64,000 bases of DNA. It comes from an uncultured Cellvibrio sp. Lineage in GTDB: Bacteria; Pseudomonadota; Gammaproteobacteria; Pseudomonadales; Cellvibrionaceae. The position numbers were made by a program, and so were the translations under genes. Below are positions 36,314-44,964 of the stretch, one piece after another. The DNA lies in NCBI GenBank assembly GCA_946481095.1, contig CAMLML010000006.1, forward strand, positions 1 to 64,000, given 5' to 3'. Numbering within the stretch: the stretch's first letter is position 1; each line of letters begins with the position of its first letter. The notes below the pieces were generated by a model, which searched no databases, was not told the origin of the DNA, and was given only the letters and a program-made list of their open reading frames with translations.

Positions 36314-37458
36314 TAAATGCCTAACTCCTTAGCGAAGGTGCTGATTTTACCGGGTGCTATAGCCAATAATTTGCCTGCGTCTCGTAATAAAACTCGGCCA
36401 CTTAATGTTTCAGAGACCAAGGCTTTAGCAAATCTCTCACTCAATTGACCCTTACGAGTACGATAATAAGTCGGGCCACTATCACTACGTTCGCGCTCTC
36501 TATGTTCACGTTGAACTTGGTCAATATAGTGTTGATATTGTTGTTGCGTAATTTTTCGGAGAGTTAATGCCCGGCGGGCGATTACCCATTTGCTTACACG
36601 AAAATGGGTTTCCAATATTGGTAAGTTAGCTTGCCAATCAGGAAGTGGTTGCCATAACCCTAAGAACTCTTCTGCAGGGACTAACAATTCAGCAGCAACC
36701 GCATTGCAGAGCACTTCTTCTGCTCTGCTCGCATTAGGCTTGGCATCGGACACACCGCTTTGGCCTATCCAGATATGAGCTAACTCATGAATCAACGTGA
36801 ACAATCTGGCACTGGGTGCATCTGCTTGGTTGATGAAGATGATAGGAGCCAAAGGATCATAAAGAGCGAAGCCACGAAATTCTTTCACGCTGAGTGGTTT
36901 GGTGTAGTGACCAAGATCAGCTTGGCGCATAACCAAAACACCAACGTCTTCTATTCGTTTGATTAAATCGCGATAGTAGTCTTCCCAATCACCTCGTTCG
37001 GGGTACGCGGGAATACGCAGCACATTCCGCATGTCAGCCACTATTTCATGAGCAGATTGTGCGACAGTAAAGCGGCCCAGGTAGGGGTTGCGTTCCAATC
37101 CTTGATCATGGCGCAAATAGTCTTTATACCAATCTTGCCGTTCAATAATGGTATGAACCATTTTGATCAGCTCTGCACTTGGCAGCGGGTTGGGTTCATT
37201 CTCTATAGTGCGCAAATCGGGAATGGGTAGTGTTTCTACAGGTTCAATATTTAAAAACAAATAACCAAACGGGATCAGCGTCTGCTTGGCAAAGTCCTGT
37301 GCTTGTTTGAAGGTTACTTTCTTTTCGCCTAGCTCCCAGGCGACCAGCTTGTCTTCATCTACACCGAGTTTTTTCGCGAGCAAAGCTTCACTCAACTGAG
37401 CTCGTTCACGAGCCCAGCGAAGATTAGCCGGGTTAATCTGTGCGTATGCAACTGCCAT
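36313..37458 (-). CDS. XRE-HTH / ImmA-IrrE metallopeptidase antitoxin-like protein
   Basis: 381 aa. N-terminal helix-turn-helix (NLRWARERAQLSEALLAKKLGVDEDKLVAWELGEKKVTF) and a central ImmA/IrrE zinc-peptidase domain with HELAHIWIG near residue 224 and a downstream Glu (NAVAAELLVPAEEF). The C-terminal helical part is Arg/Glu rich. Proteins of this type are encoded before DUF4411 genes and probably act as regulator and antitoxin. Two TTTGTGAC repeats lie between the predicted promoter and the ATG. Confidence 0.88.
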   Translation of the reverse strand: MAVAYAQINPANLRWARERAQLSEALLAKKLGVDEDKLVAWELGEKKVTFKQAQDFAKQTLIPFGYLFLNIEPVETLPIPDLRTIENEPNPLPSAELIKMVHTIIERQDWYKDYLRHDQGLERNPYLGRFTVAQSAHEIVADMRNVLRIPAYPERGDWEDYYRDLIKRIEDVGVLVMRQADLGHYTKPLSVKEFRGFALYDPLAPIIFINQADAPSARLFTLIHELAHIWIGQSGVSDAKPNASRAEEVLCNAVAAELLVPAEEFLGLWQPLPDWQANLPILETHFRVSKWVIARRALTLRKITQQQYQHYIDQVQREHRERERSDSGPTYYRTRKGQLSERFAKALVSETLSGRVLLRDAGKLLAIAPGKISTFAKELGI

Positions 37459-37466
37459 GATATGCG

Positions 37467-37535
37467 TTTGTGACCTATATTTTGTACACTGCTTTGTGAC
37501 AGATATGTAGTATAGCTTTACAAATATACCTGTGC
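37467..37535 (-). promoter_or_regulatory. Promoter and direct-repeat operator of the toxin-antitoxin pair
   Basis: On the minus strand TGCACA-N16-TATACT (the -10 is AGTATA at 37509-37514 on the plus strand) precedes two direct repeats GTCACAAA (plus-strand TTTGTGAC at 37467-37474 and 37493-37500). Repeats located between -10 and start codon suit autorepression by the XRE domain. Inference from position. Confidence 0.45.
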
Positions 37536-37679
37536 ACGTAACACGTCTAATTATCTAATCTAATTCACTGACAACTATTAAATGACAGATACCTGACATA
37601 TATGGAAGATGCTGTTTTTTTCATGTGTTCAAGAAAATATTTGTCGTTCTTAAATAAAAACCGAATTAAAAATAAAATC

Positions 37680-38498
37680 TCAAACACCCCACTTCACAAT
37701 TCCAAAATAAGCCGTAATCAAAATAATCAAACCGAATGCAATGCGATACCAGGCAAATATTTCATAGGTATGATTGGCAACAAAACGCACCAAAGTTCTG
37801 ATGGCGAGCCAGGCACTGAAAAATGCGGTGATAAAACCGGCGGCAAATACCGGCGCATCGCTTCCATCTAAAAATTCGCGGTGTTTGTAGATGTCATAAA
37901 AAGTGGCGGCAAACATTGTCGGAACTGCCAGAAAAAAAGAAAACTCTGCGGCGACCTTTCTATTCAATCCGATAAACAATCCGCCAATAATTGTCGCGCC
38001 TGAACGTGAGGTTCCGGGGATCATGGACACTACCTGAAACAAACCGATTTTGAGTGCATCAGTCCATTGCATATCGTCTACGCTGCTGACGCGTTCCTGA
38101 TGTTGGCGGCGCTCTGCCCAGAGAATTACCAGGCCGCCCAGTATTAACATGGTCGCAACACTGAGTGGATTAAACAAATAGGTTTTGATGATCGAAATAA
38201 ACATCACACCGATAATTGCAGCAGGTAAAAAAGCAATCAACAAATTCATAATAAAACGCTGTGATTGATTGTCATTAAACATACCAAGTGCGACTTGGGT
38301 AAACCGGTTTCGGTATTCAACCACTACAGCGAGAATAGCGCCCAACTGAATGGCAATTTCAAATACATGGCCATCATTTTTAAAACCAATCAAATCACCA
38401 ACCACAATCAAATGACCGGTACTGGATATAGGCAAAAATTCGGTGAGCCCTTCAACAATACCCATCACAATTGCTTTGAAAATCAAAATTAAATCCAC
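37680..38498 (-). CDS. uppP: Undecaprenyl-diphosphatase
   Basis: BacA-type membrane phosphatase that recycles undecaprenyl diphosphate for peptidoglycan synthesis. 272 aa, mostly membrane helices. The two catalytic motifs are EGLTEFLPISSTGHLIVVGD and MIPGTSRSGATIIGG. The GTG at 38498 has GGGG 6 nt upstream and gives MDLILIFKAIVMGI; an in-frame TTG at 38510 adds four residues. Monocistronic on the minus strand. Confidence 0.94.
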   Translation of the reverse strand: MDLILIFKAIVMGIVEGLTEFLPISSTGHLIVVGDLIGFKNDGHVFEIAIQLGAILAVVVEYRNRFTQVALGMFNDNQSQRFIMNLLIAFLPAAIIGVMFISIIKTYLFNPLSVATMLILGGLVILWAERRQHQERVSSVDDMQWTDALKIGLFQVVSMIPGTSRSGATIIGGLFIGLNRKVAAEFSFFLAVPTMFAATFYDIYKHREFLDGSDAPVFAAGFITAFFSAWLAIRTLVRFVANHTYEIFAWYRIAFGLIILITAYFGIVKWGV

Positions 38499-38664
38499 GC
38501 TTATCCCCAACCCTTTTAAATAAAAAGCTGCGCAAGTCTGATTTAAAAGTTCAGGGTTCGCAATTCTTTTACTACAAACTTTTACCAGATTGCGACTTGT
38601 GCCGGTATACGAAAAGGTATCTTGCGACTAGAATCCTCTAATACAGGTTGAGGAGAGCTCCAAA

Positions 38665-39195
38665 ATGCTTCGTTTATCCAAATTCATTTCCTTTGTGTTA
38701 CTAATCCTGATTTCAGGCTGCGCATCGGTAAAATATGCAGATGACTTCAAATCAGGCACAGATTTCAGCAATATCAAAACCTACAGCTGGCGCGCAGCCA
38801 CTGTGGATATAGCCGGTACGGATAAGGTTTATTTGCAGCAGCTTGTGGATCAACAACTGCAATCCCAGGGCTATCAATTGGTGACGCAAAACGCAGATGT
38901 TTTGGTGGATCTGCAAGTGTTTTCCAGGGTTAGCAAAGGGGGTAATACCAGTATCGGTATTGGCATAGGTTTGCCAATTGGTCGTAATGGCAGCTTCGGT
39001 TTGGGCACAGGCAAAACGCTCGGGCAGGGCAAGCAGGAAGGTGTAATCATTATTGATATCACTGAACAGGCCAGTAATACATTAATCTGGCGTGGTAACG
39101 CAGAAGGTATTCCTCTACTCTATTTCAGCCTTAAATCCGAACCAAAATTGCGTGAAAATATTCGTCAGACATTGATGCAATTTCCACCCAAATAA
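38665..39195 (+). CDS. DUF4136 lipoprotein
   Basis: 176 aa. Signal peptide with lipobox LISGC (Cys19), then the DUF4136 pattern: YADDFKSGTDFSNIKTYSW, a central DVLVDLQVFSRVSK, a glycine-rich loop (GIGIGLPIGRNGSFGLGTGK) and EGVIIIDITEQASNTLIWRG. Probably outer-membrane lipoprotein; function unknown. Good Shine-Dalgarno (GGAGAG) and a terminator after the gene. Confidence 0.85.
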   Translation: MLRLSKFISFVLLILISGCASVKYADDFKSGTDFSNIKTYSWRAATVDIAGTDKVYLQQLVDQQLQSQGYQLVTQNADVLVDLQVFSRVSKGGNTSIGIGIGLPIGRNGSFGLGTGKTLGQGKQEGVIIIDITEQASNTLIWRGNAEGIPLLYFSLKSEPKLRENIRQTLMQFPPK

Positions 39196-39219
39196 TTTTA
39201 TTTATCACTCATAAAATGG

Positions 39220-39250
39220 CGGCACTTCTTTTTTGAGTGCCGTTGTTTTT
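39220..39250 (+). terminator. Terminator after the DUF4136 gene
   Basis: CGGCACT-TCTTTTTTG-AGTGCCG followed by TTGTTTTT; 7-bp stem. Confidence 0.7.
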
Positions 39251-39270
39251 CTTTCGAACAAGTTTATTTT

Positions 39271-40188
39271 ATGCCAAAAAATGTTCGCCTTTCGCTTGAA
39301 GGTTTATTGTTGTTATTGGGTATGGCGATTGGATGGGGAATCAATTGGCCGATTATGAAAACTATATTGAATGAAGTGCCCCCGCTGACATTTCGCGGAT
39401 TTTGTTTATTCACGGGTGGGCTGGGAATTTTATTACTTGCTAAATTGGGTGGGCATAAATTATCAATTGCAAAAATTCACTGGCAAAAAGTTTTCTGGAT
39501 TTGTTTATTCAATATTTTTGCCTGGAATTTAATGGCTACTTACGGCCTCAGTTTATTACCGGCGGGGCGATCTGCTTTGTTGGGTTATACCATGCCAATC
39601 TGGGCAGTTTTATTGTCTGTCTGGATTTTAAAAGACTCGTTTAATTCGCGCACACTGATCGCTCTGATTCTCGGCATGGGTGGTATTTTTACCTTAATGA
39701 TCGACAGTATTTTTCAATGGTCACATCAGGGTAATCAAACTTCGTTATTAATCGGCGCATTACTCATGCTTGCCGCCGCGTGGTGTTGGGCATTGGGAAC
39801 CAATCTGATGAAGCGCTGGGCATTACCCGTCAATTCAGTTGTGCTGACTGGATGGCTATTATTGCTCGCCAGTCTGCCAACCATTATCGGAGCGGCTGTG
39901 GTAGACGGAGTTCCTGTGAAATTCCCCAGTAGCCTGATTATCTGGGGCATTATCTACAATGTACTGATTGCTTTTATGTTTTGTTATTGGGCTTGGGTCA
40001 GGATTATCGAAATCACTCCTGTCAGCATTTCATCTTTGTCATCCTTGCTGACCCCTCTAATCGGCGTTTTCAGCAGCATTTGGCTACTCAACGAAACCCC
40101 GGGCTGGCCGGAATTTTCAGCCGCCGCTTTGATATTGGGAGCGGTTGCGGTGGTGAATTGGCAATCGAGTAATAAGAGTCAATTATGA
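39271..40188 (+). CDS. EamA/DMT-family transporter
   Basis: 305 aa with about ten hydrophobic segments in two EamA repeats (GMAIGWGINWPIMKTILNEVPPLTFRG to ILGMGGIFTLMI; LIGALLMLAAAWCWALGTNLMKRW to the end). Internal-repeat prolines and the terminal SSLLTPLIGVFSSIWLLNETPGWPEF block are typical. It probably exports a small metabolite; substrate unknown. Alone between a terminator and dksA. Confidence 0.88.
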   Translation: MPKNVRLSLEGLLLLLGMAIGWGINWPIMKTILNEVPPLTFRGFCLFTGGLGILLLAKLGGHKLSIAKIHWQKVFWICLFNIFAWNLMATYGLSLLPAGRSALLGYTMPIWAVLLSVWILKDSFNSRTLIALILGMGGIFTLMIDSIFQWSHQGNQTSLLIGALLMLAAAWCWALGTNLMKRWALPVNSVVLTGWLLLLASLPTIIGAAVVDGVPVKFPSSLIIWGIIYNVLIAFMFCYWAWVRIIEITPVSISSLSSLLTPLIGVFSSIWLLNETPGWPEFSAAALILGAVAVVNWQSSNKSQL

Positions 40189-40307
40189 TTAGAAAAAATT
40201 CTAGCCAGAGCTACCCTTATCTGATAGTTTGCTGCCCCTTCTTGATTCTGCCTTGGTATAAATCCGAGCGCAGGGAATTGATACTGCGAGTCTTACGAGG
40301 CTGATTT

Positions 40308-40751
40308 ATGGCGAAAAAAAGTCCATCTACTGAAACCCTGGCCTTGCGTCCTTTTGTTCCTTACGAGGAGAAAAAAGGCGAAAGCTATATGAATGACAAC
40401 CAAAAAGCTCATTTCAGACACTTGCTGCTGAATTGGCGCTCTGAACTAATGGAAGAAGTTGATCGCACTGTTAGTCATATGAAAGATGAAGCGGCTAACT
40501 TTCCTGATCCAGCTGACCGCGCAAGTCAGGAAGAAGAGTTCAGCCTTGAATTGCGCACCCGTGATCGCGAACGCAAACTCATCAAAAAAATTGACTCTAC
40601 CCTGGAGTTAATTGAGAACGATGATTATGGATATTGCGATGCTTGCGGTGTTGAAATTGGTATACGCCGTTTGGAAGCTCGTCCCACTGCCACTTTGTGT
40701 GTTGACTGCAAAACTTTGGCAGAAATCAAAGAAAAACAAGTCGGTAGTTGA
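40308..40751 (+). CDS. dksA: RNA polymerase-binding transcription factor DksA
   Basis: 147 aa. Coiled-coil hairpin whose tip holds the acidic motif DPADRASQEEEF, and a C4 zinc finger (YCDACGVEIGIRRLEARPTATLCVDC). DksA inserts into the RNAP secondary channel and works with ppGpp. Strong Shine-Dalgarno (ACGAGG). It overlaps the possible TTG of gluQ; the dksA-gluQ order is conserved in gammaproteobacteria. Confidence 0.96.
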   Translation: MAKKSPSTETLALRPFVPYEEKKGESYMNDNQKAHFRHLLLNWRSELMEEVDRTVSHMKDEAANFPDPADRASQEEEFSLELRTRDRERKLIKKIDSTLELIENDDYGYCDACGVEIGIRRLEARPTATLCVDCKTLAEIKEKQVGS

Positions 40752-40756
40752 TTGCA

Positions 40757-41665
40757 ATGACCTTCACAGGTCAGCAACAACCCTATACAGGGCGCTTTGC
40801 GCCCTCTCCCTCAGGCCCACTCCATTTTGGTTCGCTGGTTACCGCACTGGGTAGCTTCCTCGATGCTCGTTTCCATAAGGGGCAATGGCTGGTGCGTATG
40901 GAGGATCTGGATCCCCCTCGTGAACAAGCCGGTGCTGCCGATGAAATTTTGCACTGCCTTGAAGCTCATCAACTTTTTTGGGATGGCCCGGTGCTCTACC
41001 AAAGTCATCGTCATGATGCTTATGAAAAATGTCTGGATTTTTTAAGGTCCCGCGATTGGATTTACGCTTGCGATTGTTCGCGACAGGAATTGCATCTCAC
41101 GCAGGGAATTTATCAGGGACGCTGTCGCAACCGGCAGGCAGATGTGCAATTTCCCTGTGCGTGGAGATTGAAACTTTATGATTTACCTGATCACACATCT
41201 TCAGAAATACAAATATTTGATGATTTGATTCAAGGGCAGCAAATACAGGATTTGCGAACCGCAGCTGGCGATCAAATTTTAAAACGCCGCGATGGTTTTT
41301 ATGCTTATCAGCTGGCAGTTGTGCTTGATGATATTGAACAGCAAATTACACATGTCATCAGAGGGCGGGATTTGTTGGATGTCACTGCGCGGCAGGTATT
41401 TTTTTTTAATTTACTCAAAGCCAATACACCACAATTTGGCCATCTGCCTTTGGCGATCATGCCAAATGGACAAAAGCTCAGCAAACAAAATAAAGCACCC
41501 GGAATTAACCCTGAAAATGCCAATCAGAATATCTGGCAAGCTTTGCATTTCCTTGGGCAAAATCCACCTGCAGAATTAAAACATCAAGCGTTAAACCAGT
41601 TGTTGGATTGGGCAATATCGAATTGGCAATTGAGCCGGATTCCAATAAGGGATCAGGTCGTTTAG
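40757..41665 (+). CDS. gluQ: Glutamyl-Q tRNA(Asp) synthetase
   Basis: 302 aa truncated GluRS paralogue that glutamylates queuosine on tRNA(Asp). The HIGH-like GRFAPSPSGPLHFGSLVTAL, zinc-binding cysteines (YACDCSRQEL, QGRCRNRQ) and KMSKS-like KLSKQN are visible. It lacks the anticodon-binding domain, as is normal for the family. ATG 40757 is preferred over TTG 40748. It follows dksA directly. Confidence 0.94.
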   Translation: MTFTGQQQPYTGRFAPSPSGPLHFGSLVTALGSFLDARFHKGQWLVRMEDLDPPREQAGAADEILHCLEAHQLFWDGPVLYQSHRHDAYEKCLDFLRSRDWIYACDCSRQELHLTQGIYQGRCRNRQADVQFPCAWRLKLYDLPDHTSSEIQIFDDLIQGQQIQDLRTAAGDQILKRRDGFYAYQLAVVLDDIEQQITHVIRGRDLLDVTARQVFFFNLLKANTPQFGHLPLAIMPNGQKLSKQNKAPGINPENANQNIWQALHFLGQNPPAELKHQALNQLLDWAISNWQLSRIPIRDQVV

Positions 41666-41773
41666 TCCGCCAAAAAAACTCTTTTCATAAATGGAATAGT
41701 TTCTGCATTCTTCCGGCTATTACAGAAAGCCTGGATTGGGCTAAACTGCCCGAAAATCGTTAACTCAATGCAG

Positions 41774-41783
41774 AATAACAATC
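41774..41783 (+). promoter_or_regulatory. CA motif (putative Hfq/Crc site) directly before cbrX
   Basis: AATAACAA (41774-41781) occupies the Shine-Dalgarno region two bases before the cbrX ATG. AAYAAYAA-type motifs are bound by Hfq/Crc in Pseudomonas. Inference by pattern only. Confidence 0.45.
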
Positions 41784-41966
41784 ATGAATAACGCGCGTCT
41801 GGTCATTTTACTCTTGCTCATTGCCTATATTTTTTCGCCAACCTTGCTCAACTGGATACTAGACCCCGAGGGCGCATGGTATCGCCCGTTTATCGCATGG
41901 GCGCTGGTGATTCTGCTGGCATTTCTGATGCAGATCAAACGCAAAAATTACCACGAATTTGACTGA
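41784..41966 (+). CDS. cbrX: Small membrane protein upstream of cbrA (CbrX-like)
   Basis: 60 aa with two hydrophobic helices (LVILLLLIAYIFSPTLLNWI, FIAWALVILLAFLMQI) and a polar tail (KRKNYHEFD). In Pseudomonas an ORF of this size between gluQ and cbrA is called cbrX, and the position is identical here. Its stop lies one base before the cbrA ATG, so translational coupling with cbrA is likely. Function unknown. Confidence 0.75.
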   Translation: MNNARLVILLLLIAYIFSPTLLNWILDPEGAWYRPFIAWALVILLAFLMQIKRKNYHEFD

Positions 41967-41967
41967 T

Positions 41968-44934
41968 ATGAATTTCGATCCGAGCCAGGTTGTACTTATA
42001 GGACTAGGTTATTTGCTACTGCTATTCGGCATAGCCTACATTACCGAAAGGGGATTTATTCCCGACAGAATCACCAGTCATCCGGTGACCTATATTTTGT
42101 CTCTGGGCATTTTTGCCAGTGCCTGGGCTTTTTATGGTGTTGTGGATCTGGCCTTCCAATATGGTTATGGTGCATTGGCCTACTATCTGGGAACCGGTGC
42201 TCTATTTTTGTTCGCGCCTGTTGTACTTGCACCGCTGGCGGAACTGGCACGACGCCATCAGGTGCATTCCCTTGCTGACCTTCTGGTATTCCGCTATCAC
42301 AGTCGTACCATAGGTGCTTTGACCACGCTTTGTATGCTCGGCGGCATATTGCCCTTGATGGCGCTGCAAATACAGGCAATTGCGGACACCATGCACATAC
42401 TGACTGTCAGTGCCAACCCCCATCTACCCAATGACGAATCAGGGTTGACCTTCAAAGCGGTAATGGCGCTCTGTTATTGCGTGATTCTGGCGTTATTCAC
42501 CATTTCATTCGGTGCCAATCGTGAGCAGCACAAAGGCTTGGTTACTGCTATGGCATTCGAGTCACTGTTAAAAGTCTGCGCATTGACTGCCATAGGTTTA
42601 CTGTCGGTTTTTGGTGTATTTGGCGGACTTGACGGGCTCGACAGATGGTTGCTGGATCACCCCGAAAATCTGGCACTGTTGCACCAGCCTATCCACAATG
42701 ATTCGGCACACACCCTGCTGCTGGTATTCGTTGCGACAGCTGTGACCATGCCGCACATTTTTCATCTGGGACTGGCAGAAAACCCCCTGATGCGTAACTC
42801 ACACACGGTGACATGGGCTTTTCCCTTATTCCTGTTGCTGATGGCTATACCGGTATTTCCTATTCTCTGGGCTGGAGCTGACTTGTCGGTCAACCTGCCA
42901 CCCCAGTATTACACCCTTGGGGTACCCATTGCATTTGGCTCTCCAGGGCTGACTTTGCTGGCATTTGTTGGTGGTTTATCCGCAGCTACCGGCGCTATGG
43001 TGGTTATTTCTCTGGCGCTATCAACCATGGTGATGAACCATCTGCTATTACCGATTCTCAAGCTGCGTACCAAAGATGACCTCTACAGCCAGTTACTTTG
43101 GATTAGACGTATTTTGATCGCCGCCATTTTTTTGGGGGGATATCTGTTTTACTGGACCCTCGACAACCAATACAGCCTGACTAATCTGGCGATGACTGCT
43201 TTTATCGAAACCCTGCAATTTTTACCGGGGACTTTTGCGATAGTGTTCTGGAGCCAGGGAAGTCGTCGAGGTGTTATTGCCGGTCTGGCTATTGGTACTT
43301 TTGTCTGGGCCTTGGGGCTGCTGCTGCCGATGATGACAGGAATCCACTATATTCAACTTCCTTTTACTGATTTTGCCATTCCTGTAGGCCCTAACTACTG
43401 GAGTCAGGTCACGCTGATTTCGGTTGGTTTGAATACTTTGTGCTTTTTGATTTTTTCGCTCCTGACCAGGAAAACCAGCGACGAGGAATACAGTGCTGAC
43501 CTTTGTTCTGCCGATGAATTGAGCCATCCGGTTCGACAGGCGTTGGATGTTCACTCCGCCGCTGATTTCAAAACACGTCTCGCCAAACCTCTGGGTAAAG
43601 TTACCGCCTCACGCGAAGTGGATAACGCATTGAGGGAATTACAATTCAGTATCAATGAACGCCGTCCCTATTCATTGCGTCGCTTGCGCGACCAGATTGA
43701 AGGCAATTTATCCAGCTTGATGGGTATTCATCTTGCCAGCGAAATTATGGATAAATACATTCCCTATCACACCGCCGAATCGCGCAACACGGTGGATATC
43801 AATCTGATTGAAAACCGCCTGGCCGAATACCGCGATCACCTGACAGGTATGGCAGCTGAATTAAACAACCTGCGTCTCTATCATCGTAAAACCCTTGAGG
43901 AATTACCCATGGCAGTTTGTTCGCTGGGGCGGGATATGGAAATCCTGATGTGGAATCGCGCCATGGCCAGCCTGACACGCACCCCCAGTGAAGAGGTAAC
44001 GGGTTCCTATCTTGAAGATATTCCTGAACCCTGGTGCAGTTTGTTAATTGACTTCAGCCGCAGCAAAGAACCTCATTTTTATCGCCGTGAAATTGAGCTG
44101 GATGGTCGTCCTCACTGGGTCAGCCTGCACAAAGCAGCTATTGAAGGCACTATTGCCGCAGGTGTTTATGATCAGGTCATGCTGCTGGAGGATGTCACCG
44201 AAACGCAAATGCTGGAACAGGAGTTGGTTCACTCCGAAAGGCTTGCTTCAGTGGGTAGATTGGCGGCCGGAGTCGCCCATGAAATAGGCAACCCTATAAC
44301 GGGGATTGCCTGCCTCGCACAAAACCTGCGCTATGAATCAGAAAGCCCCGATGTACTGGAAACCGCCAACCAGATTCTCAGCCAAACCGACAGGGTAGGC
44401 CGCATAGTGCAGTCTCTGGTGAGCTTTTCCCACGCGGGACACGCCAGCAAAAGCGAGTTTGCACCTGTATCTTTACGTGACTGTGCCAGCGAAGCCATAC
44501 AACTTTTGTCACTGCAAAAAGATAAGCGTCAGGTACTCTTTGCCAATGATATTCCTGCCAGCGCAATCATTGCGGGTGACCACCAACGTATGATTCAGGT
44601 GTTTATCAATCTTTTATCTAACGCGCGGGATGCCAGTCCGGACCAAGGCCGTGTTATGCTTGAAAGTAACGAAGATGAGAATTCGGTAACAGTGAGTGTT
44701 ACCGATGAGGGTACTGGGATCCCACCTGAACTTATTGATCGCATTTTGGAACCCTTTTTTACTACCAAAGAACCAGGAGAAGGTACGGGATTGGGGCTGG
44801 CAATGGTGTACAGCATTATCGAAGATCACAGTGGCTATCTTGATATTGTGAGTCCTGCCGACATAGTGAATAATCGGGGCGCGCGATTCATTATCATCTT
44901 GCCTCGGCATCTGGATTCTGTTCTGGATCTTTGA
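41968..44934 (+). CDS. cbrA: Sensor histidine kinase CbrA with SLC5-type transporter domain
   Basis: 988 aa. Residues about 1-500 form a sodium:solute-symporter-like membrane domain (12-13 helices). A linker with a PAS-like segment (LEELPMAVCSLGRDMEILMWNRAM) follows, then the kinase core: phospho-acceptor His in GVAHEIGNPITGIACL, N-box NLLSNARDASPDQG, and G-boxes DEGTGIPPELIDRILEPFFTTKEPGEGTGLGLAM. CbrA with CbrB adjusts carbon/nitrogen use in Pseudomonas. ATG 41968 is preferred over TTG 41959. Followed after 30 nt by cbrB. Confidence 0.95.
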   Translation: MNFDPSQVVLIGLGYLLLLFGIAYITERGFIPDRITSHPVTYILSLGIFASAWAFYGVVDLAFQYGYGALAYYLGTGALFLFAPVVLAPLAELARRHQVHSLADLLVFRYHSRTIGALTTLCMLGGILPLMALQIQAIADTMHILTVSANPHLPNDESGLTFKAVMALCYCVILALFTISFGANREQHKGLVTAMAFESLLKVCALTAIGLLSVFGVFGGLDGLDRWLLDHPENLALLHQPIHNDSAHTLLLVFVATAVTMPHIFHLGLAENPLMRNSHTVTWAFPLFLLLMAIPVFPILWAGADLSVNLPPQYYTLGVPIAFGSPGLTLLAFVGGLSAATGAMVVISLALSTMVMNHLLLPILKLRTKDDLYSQLLWIRRILIAAIFLGGYLFYWTLDNQYSLTNLAMTAFIETLQFLPGTFAIVFWSQGSRRGVIAGLAIGTFVWALGLLLPMMTGIHYIQLPFTDFAIPVGPNYWSQVTLISVGLNTLCFLIFSLLTRKTSDEEYSADLCSADELSHPVRQALDVHSAADFKTRLAKPLGKVTASREVDNALRELQFSINERRPYSLRRLRDQIEGNLSSLMGIHLASEIMDKYIPYHTAESRNTVDINLIENRLAEYRDHLTGMAAELNNLRLYHRKTLEELPMAVCSLGRDMEILMWNRAMASLTRTPSEEVTGSYLEDIPEPWCSLLIDFSRSKEPHFYRREIELDGRPHWVSLHKAAIEGTIAAGVYDQVMLLEDVTETQMLEQELVHSERLASVGRLAAGVAHEIGNPITGIACLAQNLRYESESPDVLETANQILSQTDRVGRIVQSLVSFSHAGHASKSEFAPVSLRDCASEAIQLLSLQKDKRQVLFANDIPASAIIAGDHQRMIQVFINLLSNARDASPDQGRVMLESNEDENSVTVSVTDEGTGIPPELIDRILEPFFTTKEPGEGTGLGLAMVYSIIEDHSGYLDIVSPADIVNNRGARFIIILPRHLDSVLDL

Positions 44935-44964
44935 GACTAACGCAACGGGTAGAACTATAGAGTT

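Noticed and set aside
37602..37871. Plus-strand open frame over the 3' part of uppP
   Set aside because: It overlaps a conserved gene on the opposite strand and shows no protein-like pattern.
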